Shown: positions 1 to 9,093 of the stretch, one piece after another
How positions within the stretch are numbered: position 1 is the first letter of the stretch
Layout of the letters: each line of letters opens with the position of its first letter
Assembly (NCBI RefSeq): GCF_001189235.2
Contig: NZ_LFIP02000007.1
Coordinates: 249,249-313,248 of the forward strand
DNA length: 64,000 nucleotides
DNA from: Bradyrhizobium embrapense
Lineage (GTDB): Bacteria > Pseudomonadota > Alphaproteobacteria > Rhizobiales > Xanthobacteraceae
Direction of reading: 5' to 3'
Program-made: the position numbers and the translations under genes
Notes under the pieces: model-generated
The model's database searches: none
The model's input: only the letters and a program-made list of their open reading frames with translations
What the model was told of the DNA's origin: nothing

Positions 1-1
1 A

Positions 2-286
2 TTACCCGCCATGCTTCCCGGCTCTCAGCCGTTCACGTCCTCGGGCCTTAATTTGTTCGACCAGTTCGCCGGGCTCAAACGGCTCGGCTGGACCGCTTTC
101 AAGGCCTTCCTGTATGGCAGCACGCAATGCTTCAAGCTTCGCCTTGCGACGCTCCTCGCGTTCTTCAACAAGGCGCAGTCCCTCCCGCATCACTTCGCTA
201 GCGGTTGCATAGCGACCGCTGTCGACGAGATCCTTGATGAAGCTCTCGTAGTGCTTGCCGACAGTATAACTCGTGGCCATACGCAC
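2..286 (-). CDS. ParD/CC2985-type antitoxin of a type II toxin-antitoxin pair
   Basis: This 94-residue protein has the ParD/CopG-like layout: an N-terminal ribbon-helix-helix (about residues 5-45, including SGRYATASEVMREGLRLVEE) that would bind its own operator, then an acidic, charged C-terminal tail (about 50-90) that in this family wraps and neutralises a ParE toxin. The stop codon lies at the extreme left edge, so the expected downstream parE gene falls outside the window and the pair cannot be confirmed here. The stretch just upstream (300-320) is AT-rich and could hold the promoter. Family assignment rests on the ATASEVMREGLRL signature; the partner and any plasmid or island maintenance role are inferred. 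Confidence 0.88.
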   Translation of the reverse strand: MRMATSYTVGKHYESFIKDLVDSGRYATASEVMREGLRLVEEREERRKAKLEALRAAIQEGLESGPAEPFEPGELVEQIKARGRERLRAGKHGG

Positions 287-310
287 CTCCTTGCCTCATA
301 ATATATTACT

Positions 311-670
311 TTATGCTATAGCCCGCAAGGGGTTTCCAAATACCGCGCCTCGGTTCTCCAGCCACGTGGGGCTATAGAAGGACGGGGGCAAACGGTTGAT
401 AAGTGACGAAATCACTTGGCTCAGCCCGTCCGAGGCGCCTTTGCTAGCGCCAACCACCTTCCTGTGGGAGGCATGAACAACGACCAAGGAGGTCAGCCCG
501 CAATGCCCTGAGCACGGGCCCACTATTCTGCGGCGGAGGCCGGGCCTCCACGACGAGCCGCCGGACTTGTCGCGCCGGCGCCTTGAGATTGGCGATAGCT
601 GCGAGAATCGGCACAAGCGCACCACCGAGAAAGATCCCGGCCCGATGACTCGTAGCGCCATCTCTCAATT
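311..670. other. Gap with no supported gene
   Basis: Open frames exist on the minus strand, but their translations are rich in Arg, Ser and Pro and resemble no family. I see no RNA gene or repeat here. Confidence 0.4.
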
Positions 671-859
671 TTAGGGCGGGAAAATGGGTGACCTTAGTGC
701 CGGCTGGTCAGCGTGATCTCGAGCTGATTTCTCTGGCTGACCAACGCGCCGTTCGTAATTGGCGGCCAGCTGCAACAAGCGCGCCTTGATGAACGGGTCA
801 GCTTGCTCGGCAAGTTCCCGCACGGTCCGCGCCCTCTCTCTACAAAACTCGTCGTCCAT
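671..859 (-). CDS. Small conserved rhizobial hypothetical protein
   Basis: A 62-residue protein starting MDDEFCRERARTVRELAEQA. Proteins of about 60 residues with the pattern (F)xRERAxTVRxLAEQADPFxKxRLLxLAxxYE are common and uncharacterised in Bradyrhizobium and relatives. They form a short helical bundle with no known enzymatic motif. The conserved part covers about residues 1-38; the tail after VGQPEKS looks less conserved and may have been altered by a frameshift. It has no operon partner. The function is unknown and I offer none. Confidence 0.6.
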   Translation of the reverse strand: MDDEFCRERARTVRELAEQADPFIKARLLQLAANYERRVGQPEKSARDHADQPALRSPIFPP

Positions 860-1288
860 GACATCCTACCAGAAATTGTCTCGCTGATAATGCCAGTTGA
901 GAAGCGGGACTGCATATGACCGAGGTTACACTGCAAGATATTTCCTCCAGTCCCAGCCCTTGGAAGCAAGATGTTCGCCTCATTTAGCAACAAGGGTCGG
1001 CGTGTCCTTGCCCTTTCCGCCAGGCGACTTTGCACGGGCAGGTCCTGTTCGGCGGAACGACCACTGTGAACCGCTCAGAAAGCGGCGAGGAGATCGCCCT
1101 TCAATGCCCCGCTCCTCTCCTCTGAGGCCTCCAGGTCCAGCACAGTGACAGGAGCCAAATCTGTCATGACATTATTGAGCAACAGATCACGCGCAGGGCT
1201 TTCTCCATCCGGATGGCATTTTTGCCAAGTTAAGCGCCGCGCGCCTCGCCCCCGGTGCGGGTGACAGTTAAGTTAAGACAACCCTGCT
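860..1288. other. Gap with no supported gene
   Basis: No coding frame on either strand gives a family-like translation, and I see no RNA gene or repeat. Confidence 0.4.
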
Positions 1289-1747
1289 TCATGCTGTTCG
1301 TCGACTGGATCGACCTTTCCTGCGGCGTCGCCGCGAGCTCTGATGGCGACTGCGGGGAGCAATAAGTGAATTTGTTGGATCGGTGACCGCTTGCACAGGG
1401 ACTTCGCTGGATGAGGGATCGATGGTCGATCGAAGCGGCTCTCTTCGAGCGGCGACCGCCCTTTCGAGTGCAGACAGGAATTGCCGCCCCTCTTGTGTAA
1501 TTTCCCAGCCGAGAGCATCGCGAAAGACAAACTTTGCCGAAAAGATATTCAGATCCGGAGCATGTTCGGCCAACCGCTTCATGCGATCGGTCCAGTCGCG
1601 GCCGCTGTTCATCAGGATCTCCACGGCGCGTCGGACTTCGGCAACAGAGGCCCGCCCGGTGGGCTGACCGGCCAGCACTTTCAGGACGGTCAGTTGGAAG
1701 GACACCTGCCGTGTCTCCGCTGGGCTGTGTGTGCAGTTCCCGTCCAA
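1289..1747 (-). CDS. Hypothetical winged-helix-like protein
   Basis: A 152-residue protein. Residues 14-95 (SFQLTVLKVLAGQPTGRASV, then RRAVEILMNSGRDWTDRMKR, then the GWEITQEGRQFLSALE segment) have the helix-helix-wing pattern of small winged-helix proteins often annotated as hypothetical in Bradyrhizobium. The C-terminal 50 residues are low-complexity and Arg/Ser-rich, which suggests disorder or a frameshifted tail. It stands alone, with the cold-shock gene about 530 bases downstream on the same strand. Recognition is by resemblance only; DNA binding is inferred. The start is the first ATG and could lie a few codons later. Confidence 0.55.
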   Translation of the reverse strand: MDGNCTHSPAETRQVSFQLTVLKVLAGQPTGRASVAEVRRAVEILMNSGRDWTDRMKRLAEHAPDLNIFSAKFVFRDALGWEITQEGRQFLSALERAVAARREPLRSTIDPSSSEVPVQAVTDPTNSLIAPRSRHQSSRRRRRKGRSSRRTA

Positions 1748-2278
1748 TGGTTCAAGATCAGGGAAACGTCGTCAACAACGTGCCGCCGTTAACCTCAACT
1801 ATATTGGCTAACTACGAGCGCCGGCGTCCTGGGATTGCTCGCCGGCTGATGCGCGAGGAGTCCTCGAGCGGGCACGCTATCAGCACGCCGCAGGCTCGTA
1901 TCGTCCATAACGGACGAACTCGCCTCGGTGCGCTCGTTTTAGAATCGACAGCACAAGCTTTGCGTCGGCCGGTGCAGCAAGTTGCTACAAGGTCATGCGC
2001 GGCGTACACCTCCTGGCCCGCTGGGCAGGAGTGTACGGTTCGGACATTCATGGCACCGAGGATATTGTGTCAGGTCCATACTGCTCCAAGGTGGGCAGAA
2101 TCCGGAACTGCTGTGGCACCGGCGAGCAATGCCTTGAGTGAAGCCGCCACGGGGCTTGCGGCAAAGCCTCAGTTGGAAGCGACGGTCGTAAAGGACCGCC
2201 CGGCGCACCAGATACAAGGCATCGCCGGACAGGCGCGAGATCACAAGTTGCCGAAGGCAGCCCGGAGGTGCACGTCAG
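1748..2278. other. Gap with no supported gene
   Basis: A long plus-strand open frame crosses this stretch, but its translation is Arg/Pro/Ser-rich, runs antisense to the preceding gene and matches nothing I know. Probably decayed sequence. Confidence 0.4.
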
Positions 2279-2485
2279 TCAGCCAACCCGAAGATCCTCG
2301 GCTGACGTCTTACCCGAGCGCCCGGCCTTGAGCTCGTAACTGACCCGAGCCCCCTCTTCGAGGGTGCTGTAACCGGCCTTTTCCACGGCACTGATGTGCA
2401 CGAACACATCGGCACTTCCGTCCTCCGGCCGAATAAAGCCATAACCTTTGCTGGAATTGAACCACTTCACAATACCCATTGCCAC
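2279..2485 (-). CDS. cspA: Cold-shock domain protein (CspA family)
   Basis: A 68-residue single cold-shock domain, the usual length for the family. It begins MAMGIVKWFNSSKGYGFI and carries both nucleic-acid binding motifs: RNP1 (KGYGFIRP, about residues 13-20) and RNP2 (DVFVHISAV, about 26-34). Such proteins bind single-stranded RNA and DNA as chaperones that melt secondary structure during cold or growth transitions. Genomes of this group carry many copies, so this one may be an accessory paralogue. It is transcribed alone; the acyltransferase gene lies downstream on the same strand after about 220 bases. Confidence 0.95.
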   Translation of the reverse strand: MAMGIVKWFNSSKGYGFIRPEDGSADVFVHISAVEKAGYSTLEEGARVSYELKAGRSGKTSAEDLRVG

Positions 2486-2709
2486 GGCAGCATCTCCATC
2501 AGTTGAACCTTCGTGATCTAGCTAAGAGTCTCGCAGCCATCAAGATGGGCGGCAAAACGACGCTCGTCCTCCGCGACAGTCACGTCCGCAACTTTCTTGC
2601 CCGATGACTGAGATGTTGAGTCTTTTGTGCAGCGGCCGACAGCAACACCCTGACGTCGCAGATCCTCGCTTCAGGGGAGCGGGATTCGGATGGCCGTTCA
2701 GCCTGCGGC

Positions 2710-4338
2710 TCAATCATCCCGCGCCACCTTCTTACAGGAGTGCTGCAGGGCCGACGACGTAGCATCCGCATCCGGAGCCGAGCTGGAGTGAATGCTGCGA
2801 TCTCCCTTGCAGAACCAGGCGACGGCAAACTCCTTTGCGCAATCCGGAGCAGGATCAGAAATCCGCACGGCATCTGCACGAAACGTACACTCGCTCTTAC
2901 CATTACACGCTTCTGCAAGTGCATCCGTGGTGTTGCCGCGCGCCGACATCCAGCGGCAATTGCCGCCATACGTGCCGGAAACGACCGAAATGCCCGATTC
3001 CGTGATGACATTCCCGGCCGCACCCCGCAGTGCATACGCGGCCGCCGCACCAACAAGTGCGGCAAAGCCGACACTTCCCAATCGCACCAGGAGCCTGCGC
3101 TGTTCCGCCGAGGCCGCCTGATAGGCACCGCGAATTCGCCTGCGGGCCGGTACCTCGAAGCCGAAATGCAACAGGATCGCGGCGCAAGTTGCCAGGGCGA
3201 AAGCGAGAGCGAACGCACCGAGATGTCCAAGGAGTTGGATCGACGTTTCCCAACGCACCACCGGAAAACGCCGGAAGATGATGATGTGTATAAGATAAAG
3301 GGCAAAGCTGGCCTCGCCCAGAAAGACAAGCCACCTTGCTGACAACAGCCGTCCTGCAGTGCTAACGGGATGTGCCGCCGCGACAAGGATGAGCGCCACC
3401 GGCGCCGCCAGGGCGATATTGTTGCGTGCAATATCGAACAGGCTCATGGAAGCCCCAAATGGCGACTTGTGGGCGGTAAACCAGAACACCCAACTAATCG
3501 CGCCGACGCCAACAAATGCCGCGATGTCGAGCAGAGCACGAGACGGCCTGAAATCCTGCTCCGACCCCACTTCATGGAGCCTTGCCAGGCAACAGCCGAG
3601 AACGAACTCCCACACCCTGCAAAACGGCGAAAAGTAGACGATCCAGAGGATCAGCGTGTTCTTCCAGTTCGGTAGAGCCGCCTCTGTTCCATAGGCATGA
3701 AGCGCAAACAGGTTGATGCGGCCCTGCAACATGAGCACCGCAAGGTCGATGCCAAGCTCGATTGAGACGGCTCCGACGGCGCAAACAACCGCGGCGGGCA
3801 CAGTTCTGATCCGCGCAAGCAGAGGGCAAACGAGTGGAAAAACGAGATAGAAAAACCACTCGGTGCTCACCGACCAGGAGACGATGCCGACCTCCTCGTA
3901 CTGCCAGACGGGAGCTACACCGGCGATATTTGCGAAAAACCAGGTTTGAACCAGCCCGAGTTGAAACGGGACAAGGTGCGTTGAGAATCCTTCGGCCGGC
4001 GCCTCGGTTCCGAGGAGCCACGGCCAGACAAACGGTCCAGTCAGCAATTCGACGAGAAAGAGAACAACAAACAGAGGATAGATTCGCGCTATGCGCGCCA
4101 CGAGAAAGTCCGGGATCGCTTTCCGCGGGCTCCTCACAATCGAGCTGCCATAGTTATATTGAATGACAAAGCCACTCAGCGTGAAGAAGACCGACATTCC
4201 GAGCAGGCCGAGTGTCCCGACGCTGATATCGAGTCCGAGGCTCGGTCCTTGCAAGAACACGCTGCCGCCGTGAGACAATGCGACCGCTGCCGCCGCGACA
4301 AACCGGATACCGGTCAGTGCGGGTATCTGCTTAACCAT
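2710..4338 (-). CDS. Acyltransferase 3 family membrane protein with C-terminal Cys-rich extension
   Basis: A 542-residue protein. Residues 1 to about 390 form an acyltransferase-3 (OafA/NodX/ExoZ-type) domain with roughly ten membrane segments: the start is IPALTGIRFVAAAAVALSHG, with the family His after the first helix, and VSWSVSTEWFFYLVFPL follows further in. These enzymes transfer acyl groups to sugars of surface polysaccharide or lipopolysaccharide. About residues 440-510 form an unusual soluble extension with conserved Cys residues (YGGNCR, EACNGKSECTF, PDCAKEF, WFC) resembling a SUEL/galactose-binding-lectin-like domain, possibly for holding the glycan. The glycan target is unknown. 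The gene is monocistronic. Confidence 0.85.
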   Translation of the reverse strand: MVKQIPALTGIRFVAAAAVALSHGGSVFLQGPSLGLDISVGTLGLLGMSVFFTLSGFVIQYNYGSSIVRSPRKAIPDFLVARIARIYPLFVVLFLVELLTGPFVWPWLLGTEAPAEGFSTHLVPFQLGLVQTWFFANIAGVAPVWQYEEVGIVSWSVSTEWFFYLVFPLVCPLLARIRTVPAAVVCAVGAVSIELGIDLAVLMLQGRINLFALHAYGTEAALPNWKNTLILWIVYFSPFCRVWEFVLGCCLARLHEVGSEQDFRPSRALLDIAAFVGVGAISWVFWFTAHKSPFGASMSLFDIARNNIALAAPVALILVAAAHPVSTAGRLLSARWLVFLGEASFALYLIHIIIFRRFPVVRWETSIQLLGHLGAFALAFALATCAAILLHFGFEVPARRRIRGAYQAASAEQRRLLVRLGSVGFAALVGAAAAYALRGAAGNVITESGISVVSGTYGGNCRWMSARGNTTDALAEACNGKSECTFRADAVRISDPAPDCAKEFAVAWFCKGDRSIHSSSAPDADATSSALQHSCKKVARDD

Positions 4339-5100
4339 CGATGTCGCTCGTCATTTGCGAGTGGGTACAAATCCTGGGCGATCGATGGCGCCAAAGGCAC
4401 GCAGCTGGACACGCGCTAAAGGCAGGGAAGACTGATCGCATCACGCGAGCGTGCGATGCGATCATTCAAATTCCACGGAAGCTCAATTCGGTTATCAGAG
4501 CGCTCTCGCACCTTATTGGTAGGCAGGCCAGCGCTGAAACTCTGACTTCTGGTAGGGCGGCTCAGATTTTAGATCCATATTCCGACCGGTTCTGGCCAAG
4601 CTATGTCCCCAGACTGTCATACTTGAACCGCGCCATTGTCTCACCGGAAGCCTTCCTGAATAAGTTGGCGCCAGCTGCTCCCTCTGCGAAGGGAGCTTGG
4701 GGCACCAGGTACCCGATGAGAGCCCAGGTCAAAGCAACATGCTCTCGTCTCGGGCAGTCTCACAACGGATACATGCACCAGTTCACGTCCTGTGTGGGGA
4801 CCGCGAGGCTATCATCAGCCAGCCACACTAGGAGATTCACGTGCAGCAGCGGAGCTGCACAAGGTGCCTATTCTCGTGACACTCCTATTCTAGCGGCGAG
4901 GCGCATCCGGCCACCAGCCGGCCCAAGGCAGCCCGGATTGAGATTGCTAACTGAACGCATCGCAAACGGAATGGGCAGCCAATCCGAGCCGCGCGTTCAA
5001 TCTTTTTGACAGCGACTGCCAAGGAATCTCGCTGCGGATTGGTGCAAAACTTTACTATTCTTGTCCGGCACGGCTGGCCGCACTTTCGCTTGGGCCTGGC
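4339..5100. other. Gap with no supported gene
   Basis: A long plus-strand open frame is present but its translation has no recognisable features. The promoter of the downstream leader-peptide operon is expected near the right end of this gap. Confidence 0.4.
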
Positions 5101-5126
5101 GTGCGAGAGAAGGAAAGGAACACGTG

Positions 5127-5195
5127 ATGAAAAAGAAGATCGCTGAGATCAAGACCACGATCCGCACCACCACTCCGTACACGGGTACGCTCTAG
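5127..5195 (+). CDS. Thr-rich 22-residue leader peptide (candidate attenuator peptide)
   Basis: ATG at 5127 follows a purine-rich ribosome-binding site (aaggaaagg, about 5110-5118) at good spacing and reads 22 codons to TAG at 5193. The peptide starts MKKKIAEIK and has seven Thr and three Ile, with runs TT and TTT, then PYTGTL. This resembles the E. coli thr operon leader peptide. A strong terminator follows 55 bases later and a gene starts 20 bases after it, the classic leader layout. The Thr codon run (5167-5177) can pair with the 5' arm of the terminator (5249-5258) through 10 pairs and one bulge. A short bioactive or RiPP-like precursor peptide is the main alternative. Confidence 0.6.
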   Translation: MKKKIAEIKTTIRTTTPYTGTL

Positions 5196-5250
5196 GTTGG
5201 TGCGGCAGATGCCTTGGATGCATCTACCTGATGAGAGTATAGCGGCATCG

Positions 5251-5279
5251 GAGGGTGGTCGTTTCGGCCACCCTCTTTT
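5251..5279 (+). terminator. Intrinsic terminator / attenuator between leader peptide and TPR gene
   Basis: Stem of 11 pairs (5251-5261 with 5265-5275, one G-T pair) and a TTT loop, followed directly by TTTT. It ends 21 bases before the ATG of the next gene, so read-through would set expression of the downstream genes. Its 5' arm is complementary to the Thr codons of the leader peptide. Confidence 0.85.
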
Positions 5280-5300
5280 GCGACAGTTCGGGAGAGTAAA

Positions 5301-7541
5301 ATGGTTGATCTGATCCAACAGCGCGTGGTTTCAGCCATATCAGCATCCGTCGAGCTCAGTGCGATCACTATTTTAAAGGCGGAAGCGGGCATGGCGCCGC
5401 TGCCGACGATCAAATCGGCACTCACAAGCTCCAATTCTAATTTCTCTATCACTGACGGCGACTGGCGGACCGGCGGCTATCTTGCCGGACTGCAAGCGCT
5501 CATTGACGCCGAACTAAGGTGGGCCAAGGAAAACAGGCCCAAACTGGTTGAGGCGGCACAACAATCCTTGAAGCGGCTATTCCCCCTCCTAAACAGCGAC
5601 GCCTTTACCGTGCCGAAGGATCTCACCAATACCTCGAGCAAGGAGGAACGCACCCGATTCTATCATCATGAATATCAAAACAAGCTCCTGGTCGGACTAG
5701 CCGAATTCCTGATCAACTGCGCCCGACAGCTCAACGAGCGTCACATCATCGTCATCGATCGCGCGGCGGCCCTGTCCGGTTCGGCCAAGAACCTGATCAA
5801 GCTGCTGGTCAGGCTGGACGACGATGCGCGGCTGTTTCGGTTCGTTCTGATCGATTATGAACAAAGGCTCTATTTCCCGGATGCCAGCGAGGTTCATTTC
5901 GGCAGATATAGCTCGCAAGAGCTGGGGCCAACCTTTGATCCGGATCTTCCCGCGGAGAAGCACCGGCAGATCTATGAGGCAAGTGGCGGCAACCCGTTGA
6001 TTGCAGAGGCTTTGAGCAAATGCACAGCGGCAGGATTACCAGTCGTCGGCTATCTCGACCCGACCGCGACCGTGGATCTCTATCTGGCCAGCCTCAACAC
6101 CGGGGAACGGCATAGCCTTCTCAAATCTTACATTGAATCCGATTGTACCACGCCCGATTTGATCGCGCAGCGAAACTATGCAACCTTCGAGCCGGCGACC
6201 GCAGATCATCTGCACGAGCAGCTGCACGACGCGTGCCTGGAGCGCTATCTGGCAGGCAAGGCGCCTCTCGTGATGCTCCATGCGCTATCGGTACGGGACA
6301 AGTACAAGCGTCTAGAGCTGCTTGCAGAGCCAAGTCAGATCCTCCAGAGCATTGGCCTGTACGATCTCTGGTTTGGCTACTTCGGGGAAATTTTCGCCGA
6401 CCCTGCGCTTCGCACCTACGGCTCCGGGGATGCCGGCGTGAACGCCGCCTTCATCAACGCGGCTTTTGTGCTGTACTCGCTCGGCTGCGGGCGGGTCTCG
6501 GTTCCCTATTTGGACGAATTCTACAAAACGTTCCCAAAGAGCCGATACACACCAACGGTTCTGTATGCCCAATCGATGACGTATGGACGCTACCAGCAGC
6601 CGGTCAACCTCACGCTGGCCGAAGAGTACGCGTTAAGGAACCTGGAGACCATCGAGCGGGATTTCAGGGAGCACGACAAGTACGACTACATCAAGGTGTT
6701 TGCAGAGAACGCCTATGCTTACATCAAGGCCAAACAGCAGAAGTACGACGAAGCCCTCGCGCTTTGCGCCGAAGGCCTTGGCAAGATGCTCAAGGCGTAT
6801 GGCGACGAGCGATTCAAGCTTCACCAATCGATTTTGATCTACAACACCAGCCAGGTCTATGAACTCATCGACGAACTTCCTCGGGCTGAGAAGCAGTTGC
6901 GTGAGGCCATTGCGTATGATCCCTACTATGGAGAGTATCATAATGACCTGGGCAACCTGCTTTCGAAAGTGGCTGGAAGGGAAGCTGAAGCTCTGGAGGC
7001 CTATGGGCGCGCCATTGAACTTTGCCCACCCTATTATGAGGCTCACCTGAACAGGGCCGCACTTCACAGCAGAATGGGGGATGCCGCTGGCGCGCTGGCC
7101 GATCTCGACAGGACACTTGTCATCAAGCCAAACGAATGGCGAGCTCATTTCGAGAAGGGCAACATCTTGATGCGGCAGGACAGGCCTAAAGCTGCTCTGG
7201 AGTCTTATCTAGCGGCGGCCGAGATCAGTCCCAAAAACCCCGACCTACAGAGCAATCTCGGCCTCGCCTATTCCGAGCTTGGCAAGGCGCACGAGAGCAT
7301 CGCACACTATGTTCGAGCCCTTGAACTCAACCCTCGGCATGCGCTCACCCACAACAATCTCGCCATCGAGTACTTCAACGAGGGCCGGCCGGATATTTCA
7401 TTGAACCATGCGACGGTCGCTGTCGAGATCGGGGGCGATCCGGACTACCTCCTCACCCGCGAGCACATCGAGAAAAGCCTGCAGGCTGACCTTGCCTCGC
7501 GCCGGGACCGAGCTACTGCATCTTCCGCGAAGCCTATGTGA
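5301..7541 (+). CDS. TPR protein with degenerate STAND-type ATPase domain
   Basis: A 746-residue protein starting at ATG 5301 behind gggaga. Residues 1 to about 250 resemble a STAND/AAA ATPase: ITILKAEAGMAPLPTIKSAL sits where a Walker A would be but lacks the GKT lysine; ERHIIVIDRA looks like Walker B; SGGNPLIAEAL matches the GNPL motif of these ATPases. From about residue 450, and most clearly 520-720, tandem tetratricopeptide repeats follow (AEKQLREAIAYDPYYGEYHN, LEAYGRAIELCPPYYEAHLN, HYVRALELNPRHALTHNNLA). Such proteins are usually scaffolds or sensors. It is the first large gene behind the attenuator and precedes an MFS exporter, so a role in regulation or maturation of an exported molecule is possible but unproven. 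Confidence 0.8.
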   Translation: MVDLIQQRVVSAISASVELSAITILKAEAGMAPLPTIKSALTSSNSNFSITDGDWRTGGYLAGLQALIDAELRWAKENRPKLVEAAQQSLKRLFPLLNSDAFTVPKDLTNTSSKEERTRFYHHEYQNKLLVGLAEFLINCARQLNERHIIVIDRAAALSGSAKNLIKLLVRLDDDARLFRFVLIDYEQRLYFPDASEVHFGRYSSQELGPTFDPDLPAEKHRQIYEASGGNPLIAEALSKCTAAGLPVVGYLDPTATVDLYLASLNTGERHSLLKSYIESDCTTPDLIAQRNYATFEPATADHLHEQLHDACLERYLAGKAPLVMLHALSVRDKYKRLELLAEPSQILQSIGLYDLWFGYFGEIFADPALRTYGSGDAGVNAAFINAAFVLYSLGCGRVSVPYLDEFYKTFPKSRYTPTVLYAQSMTYGRYQQPVNLTLAEEYALRNLETIERDFREHDKYDYIKVFAENAYAYIKAKQQKYDEALALCAEGLGKMLKAYGDERFKLHQSILIYNTSQVYELIDELPRAEKQLREAIAYDPYYGEYHNDLGNLLSKVAGREAEALEAYGRAIELCPPYYEAHLNRAALHSRMGDAAGALADLDRTLVIKPNEWRAHFEKGNILMRQDRPKAALESYLAAAEISPKNPDLQSNLGLAYSELGKAHESIAHYVRALELNPRHALTHNNLAIEYFNEGRPDISLNHATVAVEIGGDPDYLLTREHIEKSLQADLASRRDRATASSAKPM

Positions 7542-7818
7542 GCTTGCGGCTCACGGCACTCTTGCCATTCGAGCAGCGTGAGACAGGATCGCTCAGGAAT
7601 TGATGGCTGCATCTCAGAGCTTCGGCTCGGTCTAGCGAATGCTTTCGCGGCGGCCGCCGCAACACAGACTGATCGGCAAGCGACGCGCCTTGGCCGGTCT
7701 TATCGCGAGTGACCGAACGCCACAAGAGGTACAGGGAGGTAGATAGGTAATAAGATGCCTTTTGCCAAGCCGTCTATTGCCAGAGCGTTCATCGTTGGCT
7801 TGCGGGCTCATCGCACCG
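7542..7818. other. Spacer with no supported gene
   Basis: Spacer between the TPR gene and the small ORF/MFS pair. I see no strong terminator or family-like frame. Confidence 0.4.
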
Positions 7819-7902
7819 ATGTCGCATCCCGAAGCCAGTGCCATCTACCTGTCCCTCCGCGTCAAGCGATCCGAAATCCTCGATGAGCTAAGTCAACAAT
7901 GA
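7819..7902 (+). CDS. Possible 27-residue ORF translationally coupled to the MFS gene
   Basis: ATG at 7819 opens a 27-codon frame (MSHPEASAIYLSLRVKRSEI, then LDELSQQ) whose TGA overlaps the start of the transporter as ATGA. That overlap is typical of translational coupling, and the composition looks coding. Against it, there is no clear Shine-Dalgarno sequence. It may be the remnant of a longer gene. Function unknown. Confidence 0.3.
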   Translation: MSHPEASAIYLSLRVKRSEILDELSQQ

Positions 7903-9077
7903 GCGGATGGAGCACACGGCAGTTCATCTATCTCTCGCATTTGATCATCCAGATCGGCGGCTGGGCGTTCCGTATCGGCATCCTGATCGGCCTTCTGCAA
8001 TCCGGCATGAGCGCCGCGGGTCTCGGCATCGCGGTCACTTTTGCGCCGATCATGCTTGGTAGCCTCTTCCTGTCGCCGTTGGTCGACAGGGGCGATCCGA
8101 TCTCAGCCATGATGATCGTCAATGCCGTTCGCATCTGCGCGCTGCTCGCCATCTTCGGCAGCGACGGAGCCGATTCGTTTCTGAGCTATGCTGCAATGGC
8201 CGTCCTGAGCCTGGTCCAGCCGGTCTATTTGTCCGCAGAGATTGCTTTCTTTCGTCGTATCACATCGGAAGACGGCATGATCTCGGTGCTGCGCAATATC
8301 GCCAATATCGACTGGCTGACCTATCTCTTGGGAATGTTTGCAGGTGCCATGTTGTCCGACCAATTGCACTTGCCTGGCGTTTTGGCCTTCAATGTATCAG
8401 CGATCATGCTGTCATTGGTCGTGCTCCTTGGCATCAAGCAGCAGTTCAGAAGGACGCCAGCCGTGCTTGAGGCGCGCCCCTCCGGAACGGTGCTGGACTT
8501 GGCACCCCTCTATCCCGCATTCTTGGCTGTCTTTCTGCTCAACCTCGGCGCCGGCATCATCAACGTCTATCCTGCGATACATGCCACAGCTGACGGGGTT
8601 CTCGACAAAAACGTACTACTGACGATCGTCATGGCTAATGGCGTATTGGCCTTGCTGGGCGCGCTGGCGGTCAAGCCGATTTACGACCTGCTGGGCGCTT
8701 TGCCAACTATTGCCGGAGCCGCGATGCTGCTTGCGGCATGCCTTGCAATGATGTCACTCGATGCCGGCCTGACTTTGGTCATCGTGTCCAGCAGCGCAAT
8801 GCTTGGTTTCGGCCAGATATTTGCGGCTGCCGCTCACGCGCACATGGTTTCTTCAGTGGCTCCGGACCGTGCCGGTCGCCTCTCCGGGCTATTTCAATGT
8901 TGCACCTATAGCGGCGTTGCGGCAAATGGCATTGCCTTGTCGCTTCTAGGTGATTGGCTTGCTTTCGGCACGATCGTTCTCCTATGTGCGGCGAGCGCAT
9001 TTGTTGCCTTCGCCGTTGCGACCTTCGCGGTGGTCAGATCAATGGATTCTCAAACATCACGTCCTGCCGATCGCTAG
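7899..9077 (+). CDS. MFS transporter
   Basis: A 392-residue, highly hydrophobic protein with about 12 membrane helices, the normal size for a major facilitator exporter. The cytoplasmic loop between helices 2 and 3 contains SPLVDRGDP, a variant of the MFS loop motif; long aliphatic segments such as FLAVFLLNLGAGIINVYPAI follow. It resembles the EntS/MdtG-like group of small-molecule or peptide exporters, but the substrate cannot be read from sequence. The start overlaps a preceding short ORF, and a DUF3088 gene follows 16 bases downstream, so the genes are probably one operon with the TPR gene and under the attenuator. Confidence 0.88.
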   Translation: MSGWSTRQFIYLSHLIIQIGGWAFRIGILIGLLQSGMSAAGLGIAVTFAPIMLGSLFLSPLVDRGDPISAMMIVNAVRICALLAIFGSDGADSFLSYAAMAVLSLVQPVYLSAEIAFFRRITSEDGMISVLRNIANIDWLTYLLGMFAGAMLSDQLHLPGVLAFNVSAIMLSLVVLLGIKQQFRRTPAVLEARPSGTVLDLAPLYPAFLAVFLLNLGAGIINVYPAIHATADGVLDKNVLLTIVMANGVLALLGALAVKPIYDLLGALPTIAGAAMLLAACLAMMSLDAGLTLVIVSSSAMLGFGQIFAAAAHAHMVSSVAPDRAGRLSGLFQCCTYSGVAANGIALSLLGDWLAFGTIVLLCAASAFVAFAVATFAVVRSMDSQTSRPADR

Positions 9078-9093
9078 ATCAGGGATCCACACC

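Noticed and set aside
1534..2331. Long plus-strand open frame of 265 codons
   Set aside because: Translation is Arg/Pro/Ser-rich, overlaps a better minus-strand gene and matches no family; GC-rich shadow frame.
4341..5009. Plus-strand open frame of 222 codons
   Set aside because: No family-like segments and no ribosome-binding site; treated as non-coding.
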